From Bos javanicus (Eukaryota; Chordata; Mammalia; Artiodactyla; Bovidae), in NCBI RefSeq assembly GCF_032452875.1, contig NC_083885.1, positions 35,009,925 through 35,073,924 on the forward strand: a stretch of 64,000 nt of DNA. Reading direction: 5' to 3'. Position 1 is the first letter of the stretch. Each line of letters begins with the position of its first letter. The notes under the pieces were generated by a model. The model saw only the letters and a program-made list of their open reading frames with translations, did not search any database and was not told where the DNA came from. Positions 1 to 12,397 of the stretch are shown one piece after another. A program made the translations under genes and the position numbers.

Positions 1-3000
1 CTCTGGGGTGTCCTGGGTGCAGGGGTGGGTTCCTGAGAGTACCTTGATTCTCGGGTGTCTAGACAAAGGGAAGCAGCTGTCAGTGTCATGTCTTCTCTAG
101 AGCAACAGGGCAACGTGGGTGGATACTGCCCACCTACCCACTCACCTGGACACCCGTCCATATCATCCGGCATGGCACCGGCCAATGTTTCTGCCCGGCC
201 CTGGGCCAGCGCAGCCTGCTTTTCTGTTTCTGCTGCTGCTACATTCTCCAGGAACCGGGCTCTGGGGGGAGGAACTTGTCAGTGAAGGTGTCTGACATAC
301 CCCAGCCCAGGGTGGTGCGCATGCCTTGCTGGGCCCCTGGGCACTGCCCCTACTTGCAGGCACACACAGACACACAGGGAACAGTCCATGCGCTGAGCAG
401 ACCAGGACCTGCCCAAGGCCAGTCCCCAGTCTTCCACGTTTGGGGAGGTCGCTACCAACCCAGTACTCCTAGGTCAACAAATGGGAAAACTTTTACGTGA
501 CATCTAACTTGCAGTCTTGCTGTTGTTCATGCTCATGCTCACTGTTCTGATTCTAGACAAGGACCCTTAGAGCAGGGGAAGGGGCTAGCTGTCCCAATGG
601 CCACACCAGGCTGTCCCTCCCTTGGCAGGTCTGGCAGCTTCCAAGAGCCATGACCGATGCCTAGAAAGGGGCCTGGTAAATGACAGGCGCTCAGTTTATG
701 TTGACATAATGAAGGTGATCCCGTCTCTTTTGGCCCCTCCAGCCTCTGCTGGCACTCAGTCTCTGTCCTGCCCTTAGACAGAGGTTGCTCCTCCACCGCC
801 GCACCGCGTAGCACCCTAGGTCCCTCCCAGCACTAATCCTGGGCTGAGGATCCAGAATCGGCTCCAGGTTGGGAATTCACATCCTCATCACTGGTCAAAG
901 CTGTTAAGGTGCCACGGTTAAAGCACAGGGACCTCTATGACCCCAGTGAGCTGTTTTCCAGTGCTTAGTCCTTGGGTATCTGAGGAGGCATAAGTCTGAG
1001 AGAGCCCCCCAGCTCTGGTTGCATCAGGCACATGGAACCCCCGCTGGGGGAAGCAATGCTGAAGCCCTGAGCACATGGCAGGCCTGGCAGGCTGGCCTCT
1101 GTACTTACTCCAGCCTGGCCTCCCCAGTAGGGACCTGGGGGACAGGTGGGCTCTCAGGGGCCCTGGGTCGGGGGGGATGAGAGGAAGAAATGGTAACTGT
1201 GGTGCCTGCTCCACCCCACAGTGCCCAGTTGCTCACACCCACACAGAGCCGGGCAGTGATATCAGGGGTCCCTTCCCAGTCACAATGGGAATAGGAGGGA
1301 GTGGGGGAGGCGTGATGCGAGGAAACTGGAAATGGAGAGGAGAGATGGACATGACGCAGGACAGGGTGCAGTAAAAGACAAAGACAGCGAAATGAGAAAG
1401 TCAAAGACAGTGACAGAGAAACTGAGACAGAAGGAGGTAGAGAGACAGATGACATTGACAATACAGGTGGAATGCCAGAAAGAGATGAAGAAAAGCCGCA
1501 GAAGGACGAGGTCCAGTCAGAGCCGAACCCCACCCCCCAGCAGTCACTTACCAAACAGGAGCAGTTTGGTGAAGTCTGGAAAGAAAGAGAAAGCACGCGT
1601 TTGGCAGAGAAGTTCGGGCAGAGGAGGCGGAGGGCCCGTGGAAGGGCGCAGAGAGGAGGGACAGATGGAGAGAAGTCTCCCACGACAGCCTCTATCTCCC
1701 TACTTACTTGTAGACGCTCCTCTCACAGGAGCTGTCGGATGAGGGCGCCACGGAGACGCTAGGAAAGAGTCTCAAGGTGCTATGGAGGCCAGAGGCAGGG
1801 CCCACGGGGCTGGAGGCGGGGCTTGGAGGTGAGGCGGGGCCTACGGGGCAGGAGGTGGGGCTGGTCGGCAGGACCGGGCTGGCAGCGGAGGTGGAGACGA
1901 CCGGAGAGGCGGGGCCTGTGGAGCTGGAGGTGTGGCCTGTCAGGAGGCGGGGCTATTCCTGGCTGATCCACCCCTCCCCAGGCGCCGAGGTAACTTGTTC
2001 TTACCCAGGCTCTGGGGAGCGCACTTCTAGAGATCGGCGGCTCCTCTTGCCCTCCTCTGAGGAAGGTTTTCGGCGGGTGGTGCGCCGCCCACCTGTGACG
2101 GCTTCTTCGAGGTCTCCATCCTCCAACCGCAGGGCGTTCTAGCAAAGTTGGGCCCAGAAGGGAGTGGCTGAGGCCCAACTCGATGGAGTGGGGCCCTGGA
2201 TAATGGCGCCCCCTCTCTTTTCTCCCCTTCAGCCCCTCCTTCCCCTCCTCTCTCCAGCCCTGATGGCCCAGCCCACCTCATAGAGTACAAGTTGGGCTCG
2301 CAGGTCGACGTCAGTGCCCGCCTTGCCCAAGTGGTGCTGGACCAGTGCTTCCATGCCCTGCTGCTCCAGTGCATCCGTCACGTCGTAGAAGGAGTCCTGG
2401 TCCGGGAGGGCTGCCAGAGTCTGGAGGGTGGGGATAGGAGGGCAAGGCTGAAGCTGATGCAGATCAGAGGACAAGAGACTGAGCGGCCTAGGATGGCCCT
2501 GGGTTCCCCCTTGGCTCCCCACATCCCACCTTGTTGATGAGGGTTACAGTGTACACCAGCAGCTCGGGGTCAGTGCCGTTCTTCTCCTCCAGGATGGACA
2601 CCAAATTGGCCCACGGAGGAGCACCTGCCACCCAGAAAGGGGAGAGTTCACGTGGGAACAAGTAGGAGAGAGGGTTCCCAGCGGTGGAGGGAGGGACAGT
2701 CTCTGACCCGTGGTGCTGGCCACAGAGTTGACTGCACGGATGAACAGCGGTGCGTTGCTCTCAGAGTATTCCACGAACACCAGTAGCAGTTTCAGGGCTG
2801 TCTTCACCACCAAGCGGGACTGGGGGGAGGGGTCACCACGTGTGAGTGGGGCTGGGGCCAGACCTGTGCTGGCTCCTGGTGGGGAGGAGAAAGGGCTCGG
2901 GGGGGCTGGACCCAGAGAGGACAGTCTAAGCAGAAAGAGCCATCTGTAGGACCAGGTGTTGAACTGCCTTTGAGGCTTAGAGGGGCCACAGACCCACTCC

Positions 3001-6000
3001 ATTCCAGCCCACTTTGCTGAGGAAACTAAGGGCCAGAGAGAGGCAGTGGGAAAAGGGTGCGTGGCTGGGTGGAAGGCCACTTACCAGGCTGGCACACAGC
3101 GTGTACAGCCACTGCACAGTCTCAGTGTGGGCCACCACCCCCAGCATCCCATCCACAAACAGCATCAGCTGGCCTAGGGCTGGGGACACAGGGACAAGAA
3201 GAGGTCAGGAAGGGGTCACTGAAGGCAGGGATCATGGGAGAGGGGTGGGGCTGACCTCGGAGGATGTAGCTCTGGTAGTTGTGGTCAGCAGCGGCGCCCA
3301 CGCGGGTCAGGCAACTCAGCCCCTCAGAGTGCACGAATTCAGGCACCAGGTCCTTGTCCTCCTGGGGGCACCAAGGGGGGTTTAGTGGGGTGGGGCTCAG
3401 CCTGGATGCCCACCCCCGGCCCACCTCTGAGCCTCACCTGGAAGATCTGCTTTAGTGAGAAGAGGGAGCGGCGGAGCTCAGGGCCACTGGAGCCATACAA
3501 CTTTTCTGCAAGGGGTAGGTGGGCATGGAAATCTCAAGGGGACACAATCACAACTCCCTGACTCTGGGCAACACTTATCACAGTCCAGCAGCTGCCCTGG
3601 CCCTGGGAGAAGGGGTCAGGACAGGAATAGGAGGGGAAACACATCCTGCCTCTCATCTGTCCTGTCCACTGTCCAGCACAGGCCTGAAAGAAACTGAGCC
3701 AACTGGGAAGCGCGGTGTATGAAGAGGGTATAATTGCTGGATATGCTGATATCCTCACACACTCACCTAAGATGGCATTGACCCTCACGGAGAGCTGGGT
3801 TCGCAGGATCAGAGTAGGCTTCCGCCCTTTGCTGGAATCAAGTAGCCCAGTCAGCAGTTCCCAGCCCTTTCCTTGGGGTCCCTCCATCCATGCCAAGGCA
3901 GCCAAAGACCTCCCCGCATGCCAACCCTCCCTGGCCCAGCTCCTTCATCACCAGCTGCTTCTCTGAGCCCAGGGGTTGTTCAGATAGGAGGGTTTGCGCA
4001 AACACAGGCATCTCAGTTATGTGGGTGAGCCCCCACTCCCATCCTAGGCAGCAGGTAACACTGGCCAGGCCTTGGGATTCCCCTGGCACAGTTCCCCTGG
4101 GCAGCAGGAGGTGACCCATAGCCCTGGCTAGAGATCAGGTATCTTGGCCGCTGACCCCTGAGCCAGCCCCTCCAGCATGGCGGCAAGGGTGGGAGCCAGC
4201 CTCGCCTTCCTGACCCCATCCGCTCTGACCTGATCTCTTCAAAGAAGCCCTCTAACATCTCCCGCTGCTCTTCCAGGGACAGCTCAGGGTCCAGGTAATA
4301 TCCAGATGGAGACACTTGCAGAGCACAGTCCTCGAGCTGGGGGCAAAGGGACCAGCTGTCAGGGCTGGGGAAGAGGTGGCAGGAGTATGCATGGAGAGCC
4401 CATGACCTCCTACCTCCCCACCCAGGGTACTGGCAGAGGCCTGCACTGCAGCCATGCATTCCCTGAGCAGTCAGTTCTCTTGGGCCTACTCTGTGCAAAA
4501 CCCAGGCAAAGAGCTTTCTCGTGGCTCACACCTACCCAATTTTTTAGGTTTCTGATTAGATAATGCTTTTGGGGGGCTGTGCCCATGCAGCTTGCAGAAT
4601 CTTAGTTCCCTGATCAGAGTTTGAACTTGCACTCTCGGCAGTGAAAACCCAGAGTCCTAACCACTGAACCACCAGGGAATTATCAGATAATGCCTTTTTG
4701 CAAAGCCTTCTTGGACTCCTCTAGCCATTGCTATGCAAATCCCTCCAGCCCTCATGTGAACCCTCCTCTGAGGCCTTCCACATGGCATCAGCACATCCTA
4801 GGCACTAGGATCCCTCCCCACTGTGATTACTCTGAGTCCAGGCACCATGTCTGTCTTGTCCATACGACATCTGCAGAGCCTAGCACACACTTGGGGCACA
4901 GCAAATGCTCCCTAAATGGTTGTTGAGCCAATGCACATGAATGAGGAAGGGGGATGGAGACAAGATAGGAGGAAGTTCCTGCCTTCAAGGAAGTTCACAG
5001 CTCTGTGGGGTGATAAGTTGCAGCCACAAGCATTCAAGTCCAAGGACAAAGTGTTAAGAATGTTGGGAGAAAAAACAAAAAGAATGCTGGGAGGTGCAAA
5101 CCCAGCTCGGGGAGGATGAGTGTCACCCCAAGTCAAGATAGTGAGAAGGGCTCCCAGTCCCTCCAGGCCTGAGAGTCTTTGCTCTGTCCCCAAATGGCTA
5201 CAGTCCCCACAGTTCAATTCAGTTGCTCAGTTGATGCAAAGACTCAGACAGTCCCCACGGTCCTAGCTAAACCTCAGAGGCCTCCAAGAGGCCTATTGAG
5301 CACCAGATTTTAGAGTGTAACTCAGTCAGCCTACTGAGGGCTGCCCTGGTGGCTCAGATGATAAAGAATCCACCTACTATACAGGAGACCCGGGTTCGAT
5401 TCCTGGGTCGGGACGATTCCCTAGAGAAGGAGATGGCAACCCACTACAGTATTCTTGCCTGGAGGATTCCATGGACAGAGGAGCCTGGCAGGCTACAGTC
5501 TATGGGGTGGCGAAGAGTTGGACGTGACTGAGCGACTAACACTTTCACTTTCATAGTCAGCCTATAGTGGGTCCCTGGAACCTGAAGTGTAACAAGTAAG
5601 TACATATTCCATCCATGAGTTCACTGCCCATGCCTTCCACCCACCCAAGCCTGGCTCCACACAATTACCACTGGGACCACCACCACCACCACCAGGCAGG
5701 ATGCTTGGCCCCTTGAGAAATGCCGGTAGAGAAGCCTAGTGAGGTGACTCCGGAGAGTCTGAGGGCAGCACTGTGCCTCTCCTCGCCACCTCCTCCACAG
5801 CACCATGTCAGTGTGCAGGGCTCAGCTAAGTTCTCTTGACTTGAGAGGCCCAGGGAAAGCCCACCTCTGAAGAGGCAGGGCGTCTTCTGGTCTCCATCTT
5901 ACTGGGCAAGTCAACCTCAACATGTGCCTTGTTGTTCTGTCAGCCCTGCCCTTCTCTGGACCCAGCCCAAGGTTTCCAGCTGCCCTCGGTCCCATGGGGT

Positions 6001-9000
6001 TAAGGGAGTCCGGCTCCTGCCCCTGTCCTGCCTCCGCTTAGTATTCTTGCTCATGCCTGAGAGCCTGACCCGGCTCCTTCCTGGCAGTTCAGCCTGTAAG
6101 GCCCTTGGGTGACACCCCCCCTCCCTGGGTTCCTGTGTGGGACATAGGACATAGGACAAACACTCCAGCCTGTTCTGTCCCACTTCCTGCTTGGCTGCCT
6201 GCCCTCCCCTGGGCGCCTTGGGCGGGCCTGGCCTCTCTCCCCTCCCTGGGAGCAGAGTCATCCTCTCCAGGGCCTACTGGGAATGGGCCCTGCGATAGAG
6301 AGGCAAGGCCCCAGGGCTGAGGAACTTTGTCTGGGGCCAGCTCAGCTAAGGGCAGTCCCGCGTTTCTCTTGATCCCTCTTCCCACACAGTGACTCAGCAG
6401 CCACCCTACTCCACCCCCAGCCAGGCACAGCCACATCTCCTTCCACTTTGGACTGGAAGACTCTGGGACCCCAAAGCCACAACCCTCGCTCAGAGATCCC
6501 TCAAGTCACACACATGTAGAAGAGCTCATTCATTCAAATATTCACGAACCTGGCTAGTTTTAGGTGCTCAGGACACAACAGGGAACAAGCTACTGCCTTT
6601 GCCTTCCCTGTCTTCCAACTCTGTTGGGGAGGTAGGCAGGTTTGACTCAAAAAAAGGTCACGAATAAATGTAGAAGCACAGCCTCGGGTGCTGAGAGGAG
6701 ACTATGAAGGTAAACACTGGAGGGGTGAGCAGAGTATGCCTGGTAGCAGCTCACACACCCAAGTATATGGTCAGGCAGGGTCCACACACACACACACATA
6801 CACATGCTACTGGCTGTGCACAGGTGAGCACATCCACACAACATTCTCTTCCCCTCCTGCAGGCCCACATCCAGGCTCTAATTCTGTGAGCTGAGAATGG
6901 CCCTTTCCTTTCAGAACCCCTGGGATGCCCACGTCCCTTTGGGGCAGGGTCCTGAAGACTGAATGCTCCAGCACCCCCCGCCTCCTCAGATGAGCCCCTT
7001 TCTCTCTGTGATGGTAGCCATGGCTTTTCCAGCCACTTTGCCTATCTTATTCTGCCTAGGCCCCAGTTCTTGGGGGGAGGTCCAGAGCCTCTAGGATGAT
7101 TCCCCTCCCCTCACTTCTAGCTGTCTGTTCTGGGGAGATGGAGTGGGGGGCGGGGTCAGGCAAGCTGCAAAAAGTGGAGACTTCCTGCCAGCTGGGTGCT
7201 GCTTGTCCCTCACAGCCCTGGCCCCTTCCTGGGGTCACCCTTCTGAGCGCCAACCCTCTGGGCCTTGTTTCTCGCACCCTGGGGCTGGGCCAGCCTGGAG
7301 GCAGCCCAAACTCTGGTCCCTGCTGACAGTGCCTGGGGTCAGCACAGGGTAAGCATAGGCCCATATCTCGGATTGCCTCCAGGCTCTTGTCTTCCTCACT
7401 TCTCTGATGTTTGCCTTGGGGTGGAGGCTCCCAGCTCTAGCTCATTTTTCTCTATTTATCTGCTTATTCTTATTGAGGTATTGATTTTACAATATTGTAT
7501 AAGTTTCAGGTGTACAACGTAGTAGTCCACAATTTGTAAAGATTATGCTTGGGAATTCCTTGGTGGTCCAGTGGTTAGGACTCCAAGCTTTCACTACCAA
7601 GGGCCCCAGTTCAGCCACTGGTCATCCCATAAGCTGTGTGGTGCAGCCAAAATAAAAAAAAATAAAGATATTTTATTTAAAGTTACTATAAAATATTAGC
7701 TATATTCCCTATGCTGTACTATATATTCTTGTGCATGCAAGCATGCATGCTCAGTCACTCAGTTATGTCTGACACTTTGCAACCCTATGGACTGTAGCCC
7801 GCTAAGCTCCTCAGTCCATGGGATTCTCCAGGCAAGAATACTAGAGTCGGTTGCCATGCCCTCCTCCAGGGGATCTTCCTGCCTCAGGGATCGAACCCAG
7901 GATCGATCCCCCAGGTAAAGAGGATTCTTTACCATCTGAGCCATTGAGGAAGCCTTTGTAACTTATTTTATATATAGCAGCTTGTACCTCTTAATTTCCT
8001 ACCTCTGTCTTGCCCATTTTTCTCTTCATTCCTTGGACTCAGGCTTTTCTGGCAGCTCAAACCAACTTGTCACATGTGGTTTTACATTCAGGGCAAGCTT
8101 AGGGGACCATGGTGTCTACTCCCCAATATTTTTCATAACAGTATAATTGGATGAGAATGCCAGGGGCAAGGAAGATGGAGAAAAGTGAAGAATTACATGC
8201 TGAAGGATTCTTGTTTTAGGAAATAATTTAACTGTTTCTTCTCCTTTCCTAAGACCTTGTGTTCTCATGTTTTCTATTTTAATTTGTTAATACGGTGTAT
8301 CACATGATTGATTTGTGAAGAATCCTTGCATCCCTGGGGAAAAACCCACTTGATTATGGTGCATGATCCTTTAATGTGTTGTTGGATTCTATTTGATAGC
8401 ATTTTGTTGAGGATTTTAGCATCTATGTTTATCAGCAATACTGACCTGTAATTTTCTTTCCTCCCTTTTATCTTGGGTCTCCAATTGGACTTTGGCTTCC
8501 TGAATGAGATGACATGAATGGGCCTTGAGGGTGGAAGCCCGCATTTGTTATGCCTTCTCTGTGCCACATACTGGGCTGCCTGGTGCCTTGATTCTCCTGA
8601 TAATCCTTCTATAGGTGAGGAAACCAAGGCTCAGAAATTCTGTGAATTTGCTCCAGGTTGCACAATCAGGAATGGGACCAGGGCTCCCTGAATTGATCTT
8701 GGGTTCATGGACTTTGGAAATGCTCCAAGGAATCCTGGGCGGGAGGTGGAGTGAGGGCTGGGGCCTGTGGGGTTGCCAAGGGCTAGAGAATGCCCCTCAG
8801 CTTTCTGAACTGTGCAAATACCCCAAACTGGTCCTCCCAGTTCCAGCTAGGGAACATGAATGAACACTCGCACATCGTACCTGCTGGGGTAACAGGGCCA
8901 ACTTCTGCCAGGACCAAGATCATGGGGTCCCTTACCAGGCTGCAGCCCAGAATGAACAGCAAATTGGACATGCTGGCCCCAGGGAAAGCTGGGGGGAGAA

Positions 9001-12000
9001 CATGACTCATGCTCACATCACAATCTTTTACAGTCTCCCAGAGATCTCCAAAGGGCTCAGTTGATCACCAGAACACCCCATCTTATTAAGAATCCTCTGG
9101 GACCCTGCCACATGGTCCCTGTCCCAGAAGGTCAGGTTCACACTTTAGCCCCTTTGCCACAGCTGCTCCTAAGGGGTAAACTGAGGCTGGAGTAGGGAGG
9201 GGCAAGGACAGGAAACAAGTCCCACACTTGTTCCCCTGCAATGTTTAGCCACAGCTGGGGAAACAAAGTTGCTGGGAATGAACAGATTTCTAGGGCCATC
9301 TCTGCTGCTTGGAATGGGGGCCCCTTTGGCCTTCGCATCAGGGTCAGAGCAGTACCCAGGTCCCTCTGCCTGGAGCCCAGGGAGAAGGAAGTCTGTGCCA
9401 TCCCAGATGTGGCAGGGCCTTGGGATATCAGGGAGGGGCTCCAGAGGCAGGCCCAGAAGGGCAAAGAGGGTGGGACTGGGCAGCTTTGGGTAAAGAAGAC
9501 GGGGCAGGGCCAGAGGTTCTCCCTTGGGGCAGGGGCCCCTGTCTCCAGACAGATCCCCTGGGGACACTACACATGACCCAAGGCGCTGCCCGGACACACC
9601 CCCATCTTCCACCTCCCCAGGGCCAGGAGATGAGTCAGAGGCTGTGGCCAGGAGCTTCCTCCTAGACTGGGAGGAAATGAGCAAGGCCTTCTCAGATCTG
9701 AAAACTCTGAACATTTAAAAAGGAAGCCCTCAGCGGGGAACTCTATAGGCTAGCCACAGCCCAATGGGGTGTGTGGGGTGGAGCCCCAGAGAGAAAGCGG
9801 GTTGGGCCTCTGTCCTTTCCCAGGGATCTGGCAGGGTCTGCAGGGTTGAAGGGGGTCAGTGCCCAGAGTTGGGGGGATGGGAGCAGAGGTCACTTGGCTG
9901 TGAACTGTTCTCCTGCTGGACACCTGTGCAGAGGATGAAGCAGTGAGCCTATTTTTACTCTACAGCCTGGGATGGGGAGGCCTGGGTTTTGGGGCCACCT
10001 CTCCCCTCTAGAGAGCTGTGGAAGCTTGCCTGAGTCATGTCTGTGCCCCTGGGGCACCACTTCCAGGACTAGGGGAGGGACCAGTCATTGACAATTCCTA
10101 CAAGGAGGAGCCCTGCTCTCTGACGTCCCTGCCCCTACCCTATTCTCAGCCCTTCTTCCTCTGGCCTTCTATTCTGGGGCTGTGGTCACAGTTTATATTT
10201 GGGATATGCACATCACAGTGCATCTGACCATTCCTGGCAGAGATGCCAGCCCCAGGGAGTCCTGGCTCCAGGCACAGTGGTAACCCAGTGTCCGGCCCCC
10301 CCTATCCTGCCTGTAGGGGATATGGCAGTCCTCAGGTAGACCAGGTGGGAAATCATGAAAGTGGGGACATCAGAAAGGACTGAGGTGGGGGTTACTTAAC
10401 ATATTATCCTGGTGCTTCCTTCCCGGGTGGAGCAGTGGTAAAAGAATCCACCTGCCAATGCAGGATACACAAGAGATGAGGGTTGGATCCCTGGGTCAGG
10501 AAGATCCCCTAGAGTAGGAAAATGGCAACCTGCTTTAGTATTCCTGCCTAGAAAATGCCATGGACAGAGGAGCCTGGCAAGCTACAATCCAAGAGGTCGC
10601 AAAGAGCTGGACACAACTGAGCACACACACATATATCAATCCCAGTTCTCAGCTAGGGAGCAGAGAACAGAGGGCAGAGCACCTGGTGAGGCGGTGGTGG
10701 TGATGGGTCCCTAAATGACAGGGAGAGGTAAGGGGTAATGATGATCCTCCCAAACTCGCCCCTGATTTGAGAAGGAGTGTTAGGGCTAAGCTGTGTCCTC
10801 CAGAGGCGGGGGGTGGGAGGAATACTATGTTCCCTGTCGTGCTCCAGGCTTATTTCAGTACTGGGTGTTTCAGGAGTCTGGAGGCAGGAACCTGGCCTCA
10901 GTTCAGCACCCCTTTCTCCCCAGCGCCCATTCTGAATGGGAGGTGGCTTCTGGCTGGATGTGCTTCTTTTGGGTCCACTTCGGTATGCTCCTTTGAACAG
11001 GGCAGAACAAGGAGGGGTAACATCAAAAGTCTGGAGAGGGCAATGCGCTGCTATGTTCAATCCTTGTCCTTGAAGCCTGAGCTCCGCTCAGACACGCGCC
11101 ACTCCCCAGGCCGAGTCTCAGCGCTTCTCCCGCCCGCGCTCAGAGGCGGGGCAGGCCCGCAGCGCTAGGAATGCAGGCTGGGGGCCTGGCGCCTGGGGCA
11201 CATTCCAGGGGAGACCCCAGGCCCGGGGGGCAAGTTTGCGCAACTCGGCGCCCAGCTAAGCCTGGGAGCAAGGGAGGACACTTCCACCAACTCTCGCTTC
11301 ACCATTTGGTGCCGACGGGCTGGCGAGGCACCCCGGGAGGTGGTGGTGTGCCTCCCAGAGTCCTGGCCCGGAAACCGAATGCGCCGGAAAGGGCTGCCTG
11401 CGGGGGGCTGAGCGCGGCGAGCAGGAGGGGAGGTAGGGCGGGCCATCTGCAAAAGGGCCTCTCCCGGCACCGTGCACGAGTAGGCTCTGGGGTGCAGGCA
11501 AACTAGGGCAGGCCGACGGTTTAAAATTAGCCCGGCTCGCTACTTCCCTTCCAGCCCCCGGCCGGCGGCTGCTGCGGAGATGGTGGGGGCGGTGACTTAA
11601 AGGGCTTTTCCACCAGTGCAGCCTCCCGCGCTCAGGATGTCCCGGGCCAGGCCGCTTCCAGGGAACTCCCCTCACCCTGTGGTCTCACCTCCGCCGGCAC
11701 TCCCTAGCGGGGCCTCACCCAGCACTGACAATACTCTATCCGGCAGGACCCAATCCTGCCTCAAGACACCTCTGGTGGCCCGCCCCAGGCCCGCCCCTCC
11801 TCATGGTCCCGCCCCCACCTCACCTAAAGCAGGTGAAAGCTGGTCCATCCTCAGTTGCGTCTTCTAGGACCGCTACCACCCAAACGCCCACGCTACCCCC
11901 ATGCAGAGCAGACAGGCAGGGAGCGGACCCCGAGCGCCTCCCCAGGTGGGCCTCATTTCGAAGGGCAGTCTGGGTGCCGCAGAGTACAAGCTTTCATCTC

Positions 12001-12397
12001 CCTTCTTCAGTTTCCCTCAACTCGAAAGGCGTTTCCCACCGGCCAGGCAACGTGTACCTTGAAGGTGCCCAGCCCAAAACTTTCCCGGAGGAGCGCACCC
12101 GCTTGCTTCAGCCTCTCCTCGAGAGGCTCCCAAAAGCTTTCAGAGAGCCGACCCTGAACCATCAGTCGCCCCCAATCTTTCTCCGGCTCCCCTCACCTTG
12201 AGCGGCGCCCCCAGCAGGCGGTGCAGGGCGGGTATCTGCGCGCCCAGGGGCAGCGCCCCGTCCAGGCTGCAGGTGGGGGCCCGGCGCGGCTCCGGGAAGT
12301 TGGCACATGCGAAAGGGTCGGTGTCCTCTAGGTACTGCACCCGCACGGTCACCAGTGATACAGGCTCCCCGTCCCCGCGGTCTTCCTCGCCCGCCAT
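1..12397 (-). CDS. FHOD1: FHOD1, formin homology 2 domain containing 1 (5' half, coding exons 1-13, runs off left edge)
   Basis: FHOD1 is a formin that bundles and caps actin filaments downstream of Rac1/ROCK in stress fibres and at the nuclear envelope. Exons read on the minus strand: 12197-12397, 4230-4336, 3767-3831, 3438-3505, 3256-3361, 3085-3179, 2708-2819, 2530-2624, 2277-2420, 2005-2138, 1708-1923, 146-261 and <1-58. All have GT/AG borders and all phases join, giving about 505 codons without a stop (the human protein is about 1164 residues). The start ATG at 12397-12395 has a strong Kozak context (gccATGg), and the protein opens MAGEEDRGDGEPVSL. Exons 1-10 encode the GTPase-binding and armadillo-like FH3/DID region (roughly residues 1-345), which is typical of the family. 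Exon 11 is Pro/Ser/Gly-rich. Exon 12 begins ARFLENVAAAETEKQ. The FH1, FH2 and autoinhibitory DAD regions lie beyond position 1. Identity rests on recognised family sequence; the exon structure is read directly. Confidence 0.97.
262..1707 (-). other. FHOD1: FHOD1 intron 11, no gene seen
   Basis: It is mostly unique sequence. A purine-rich GA/AGACAGA-type stretch occupies about 1330-1500. The longer open frames on either strand lack family resemblance. Confidence 0.5.
1708..1923 (-). CDS. FHOD1: FHOD1 coding exon 11, repetitive Pro/Ser/Gly linker
   Basis: This 216-nt exon encodes repeated GPAS/SPVGPAS-like segments and then the conserved run ending in the split Lys codon before exon 12. The DNA is a GC-rich degenerate tandem array with units near 21 bp (core AGGCGGGGCCTACGGGGC on the plus strand). 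The acceptor chosen at 1924/1925 (TCCAG|CTCC) is the one that keeps frame from exon 10 (phase 2), because other AG dinucleotides in the array shift frame or hit a stop. Array units continue past the exon into the intron. The start is therefore a little less certain than for the other exons. Confidence 0.85.
4565..4681 (-). mobile_element. CHR-2-type tRNA-Glu-derived SINE
   Basis: Read on the minus strand it opens with AATTCCCTGGTGGTTCAGTGG and ends with a G/C-rich then A/T segment. This is the tRNA-Glu-derived ruminant SINE found again at 7548 and 16591. Confidence 0.75.
5334..5554 (+). mobile_element. Bov-tA SINE, full length, with target-site duplication
   Basis: It starts at the tRNA-like head (CCCTGGTGGCTCAGATGATA), contains a B-box (GGTTCGATTCC) near 5393, and ends at the ART2-like tail (GACTGAGCGACTAACACTTT). 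The direct repeat AGTCAGCCTA flanks it at 5324-5333 and 5555-5564. It lies in FHOD1 intron 1, antisense to the gene. Confidence 0.9.
6793..6806. repeat. Short (CA)n tract
   Basis: About seven CA dinucleotides inside FHOD1 intron 1. Confidence 0.6.
7548..7668 (+). mobile_element. CHR-2-type tRNA-Glu SINE
   Basis: The head GGGAATTCCTTGGTGGTCCA, the body GTTCAGCCACTGG, and an A-rich end (AATAAAAAAAAATAAAG) fit this SINE family. It is inserted into the L1 remnant. Confidence 0.8.
7732..7955 (-). mobile_element. Bov-tA SINE
   Basis: Read on the minus strand the head is GGCTCAGATGGTAAAGAATC and the tail ends in a GCATG-rich run at 7732-7758. It interrupts the L1 remnant in FHOD1 intron 1. Confidence 0.85.
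8270..8480 (-). mobile_element. L1 ORF2 fragment
   Basis: The minus-strand translation includes NIDAKILNKMLSNRIQQHIK, a conserved L1 reverse transcriptase segment. It then decays, with frame changes around the next motif. It is a dead fragment in FHOD1 intron 1. Confidence 0.85.
10411..10630 (+). mobile_element. Bov-tA SINE (older, diverged)
   Basis: It shows the head TGGAGCAGTGGTAAAAGAATCC, the middle AAATGGCAACCTGCTTTAG, and the tail AAGAGCTGGACACAACTGAG. It carries more substitutions than the copy at 5334. Confidence 0.8.

Larger units (their letters stand above)
7440..8010 (+). mobile_element. Old L1 3' end, split by two SINEs
   Basis: Segments at about 7440-7547, 7669-7731 and 7956-8010 read continuously as the familiar mammalian L1 3' region (TTTCAGGTGTACAACGTAGT ... 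TGCTGTACTATATATTCTTG ... CTTATTTTATATATAG). The CHR-2 SINE at 7548 and the Bov-tA at 7732 interrupt it. Confidence 0.7.
4337..12196 (-). other. FHOD1: FHOD1 intron 1 (7.9 kb)
   Basis: Apart from the SINEs, L1 pieces and CpG-rich 3' part listed separately, I see no exon, RNA gene or conserved frame. An L2-like stretch is likely at about 4720-4925. The region 9560-10200 is unique-looking, GC-balanced sequence without recognisable repeats. Confidence 0.6.

Noticed and set aside
43..58. A 16-nt FHOD1 microexon bounded by TAG and GTAC
   Set aside because: The frame runs on through the apparent donor to the left edge, and the continued translation keeps an alignment with the known FHOD1 linker. 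The exon is taken as <1-58.
1105..1683. 192-codon antisense-looking frame in FHOD1 intron 11
   Set aside because: It is low complexity (Ser/Leu/Pro-rich), made by a purine-rich strand, with no recognisable domain.
5334..5410. A tRNA gene at the SINE head (A and B box-like sequences)
   Set aside because: It is part of a Bov-tA SINE, with SINE tail and target-site duplication, and cannot form a full tRNA.
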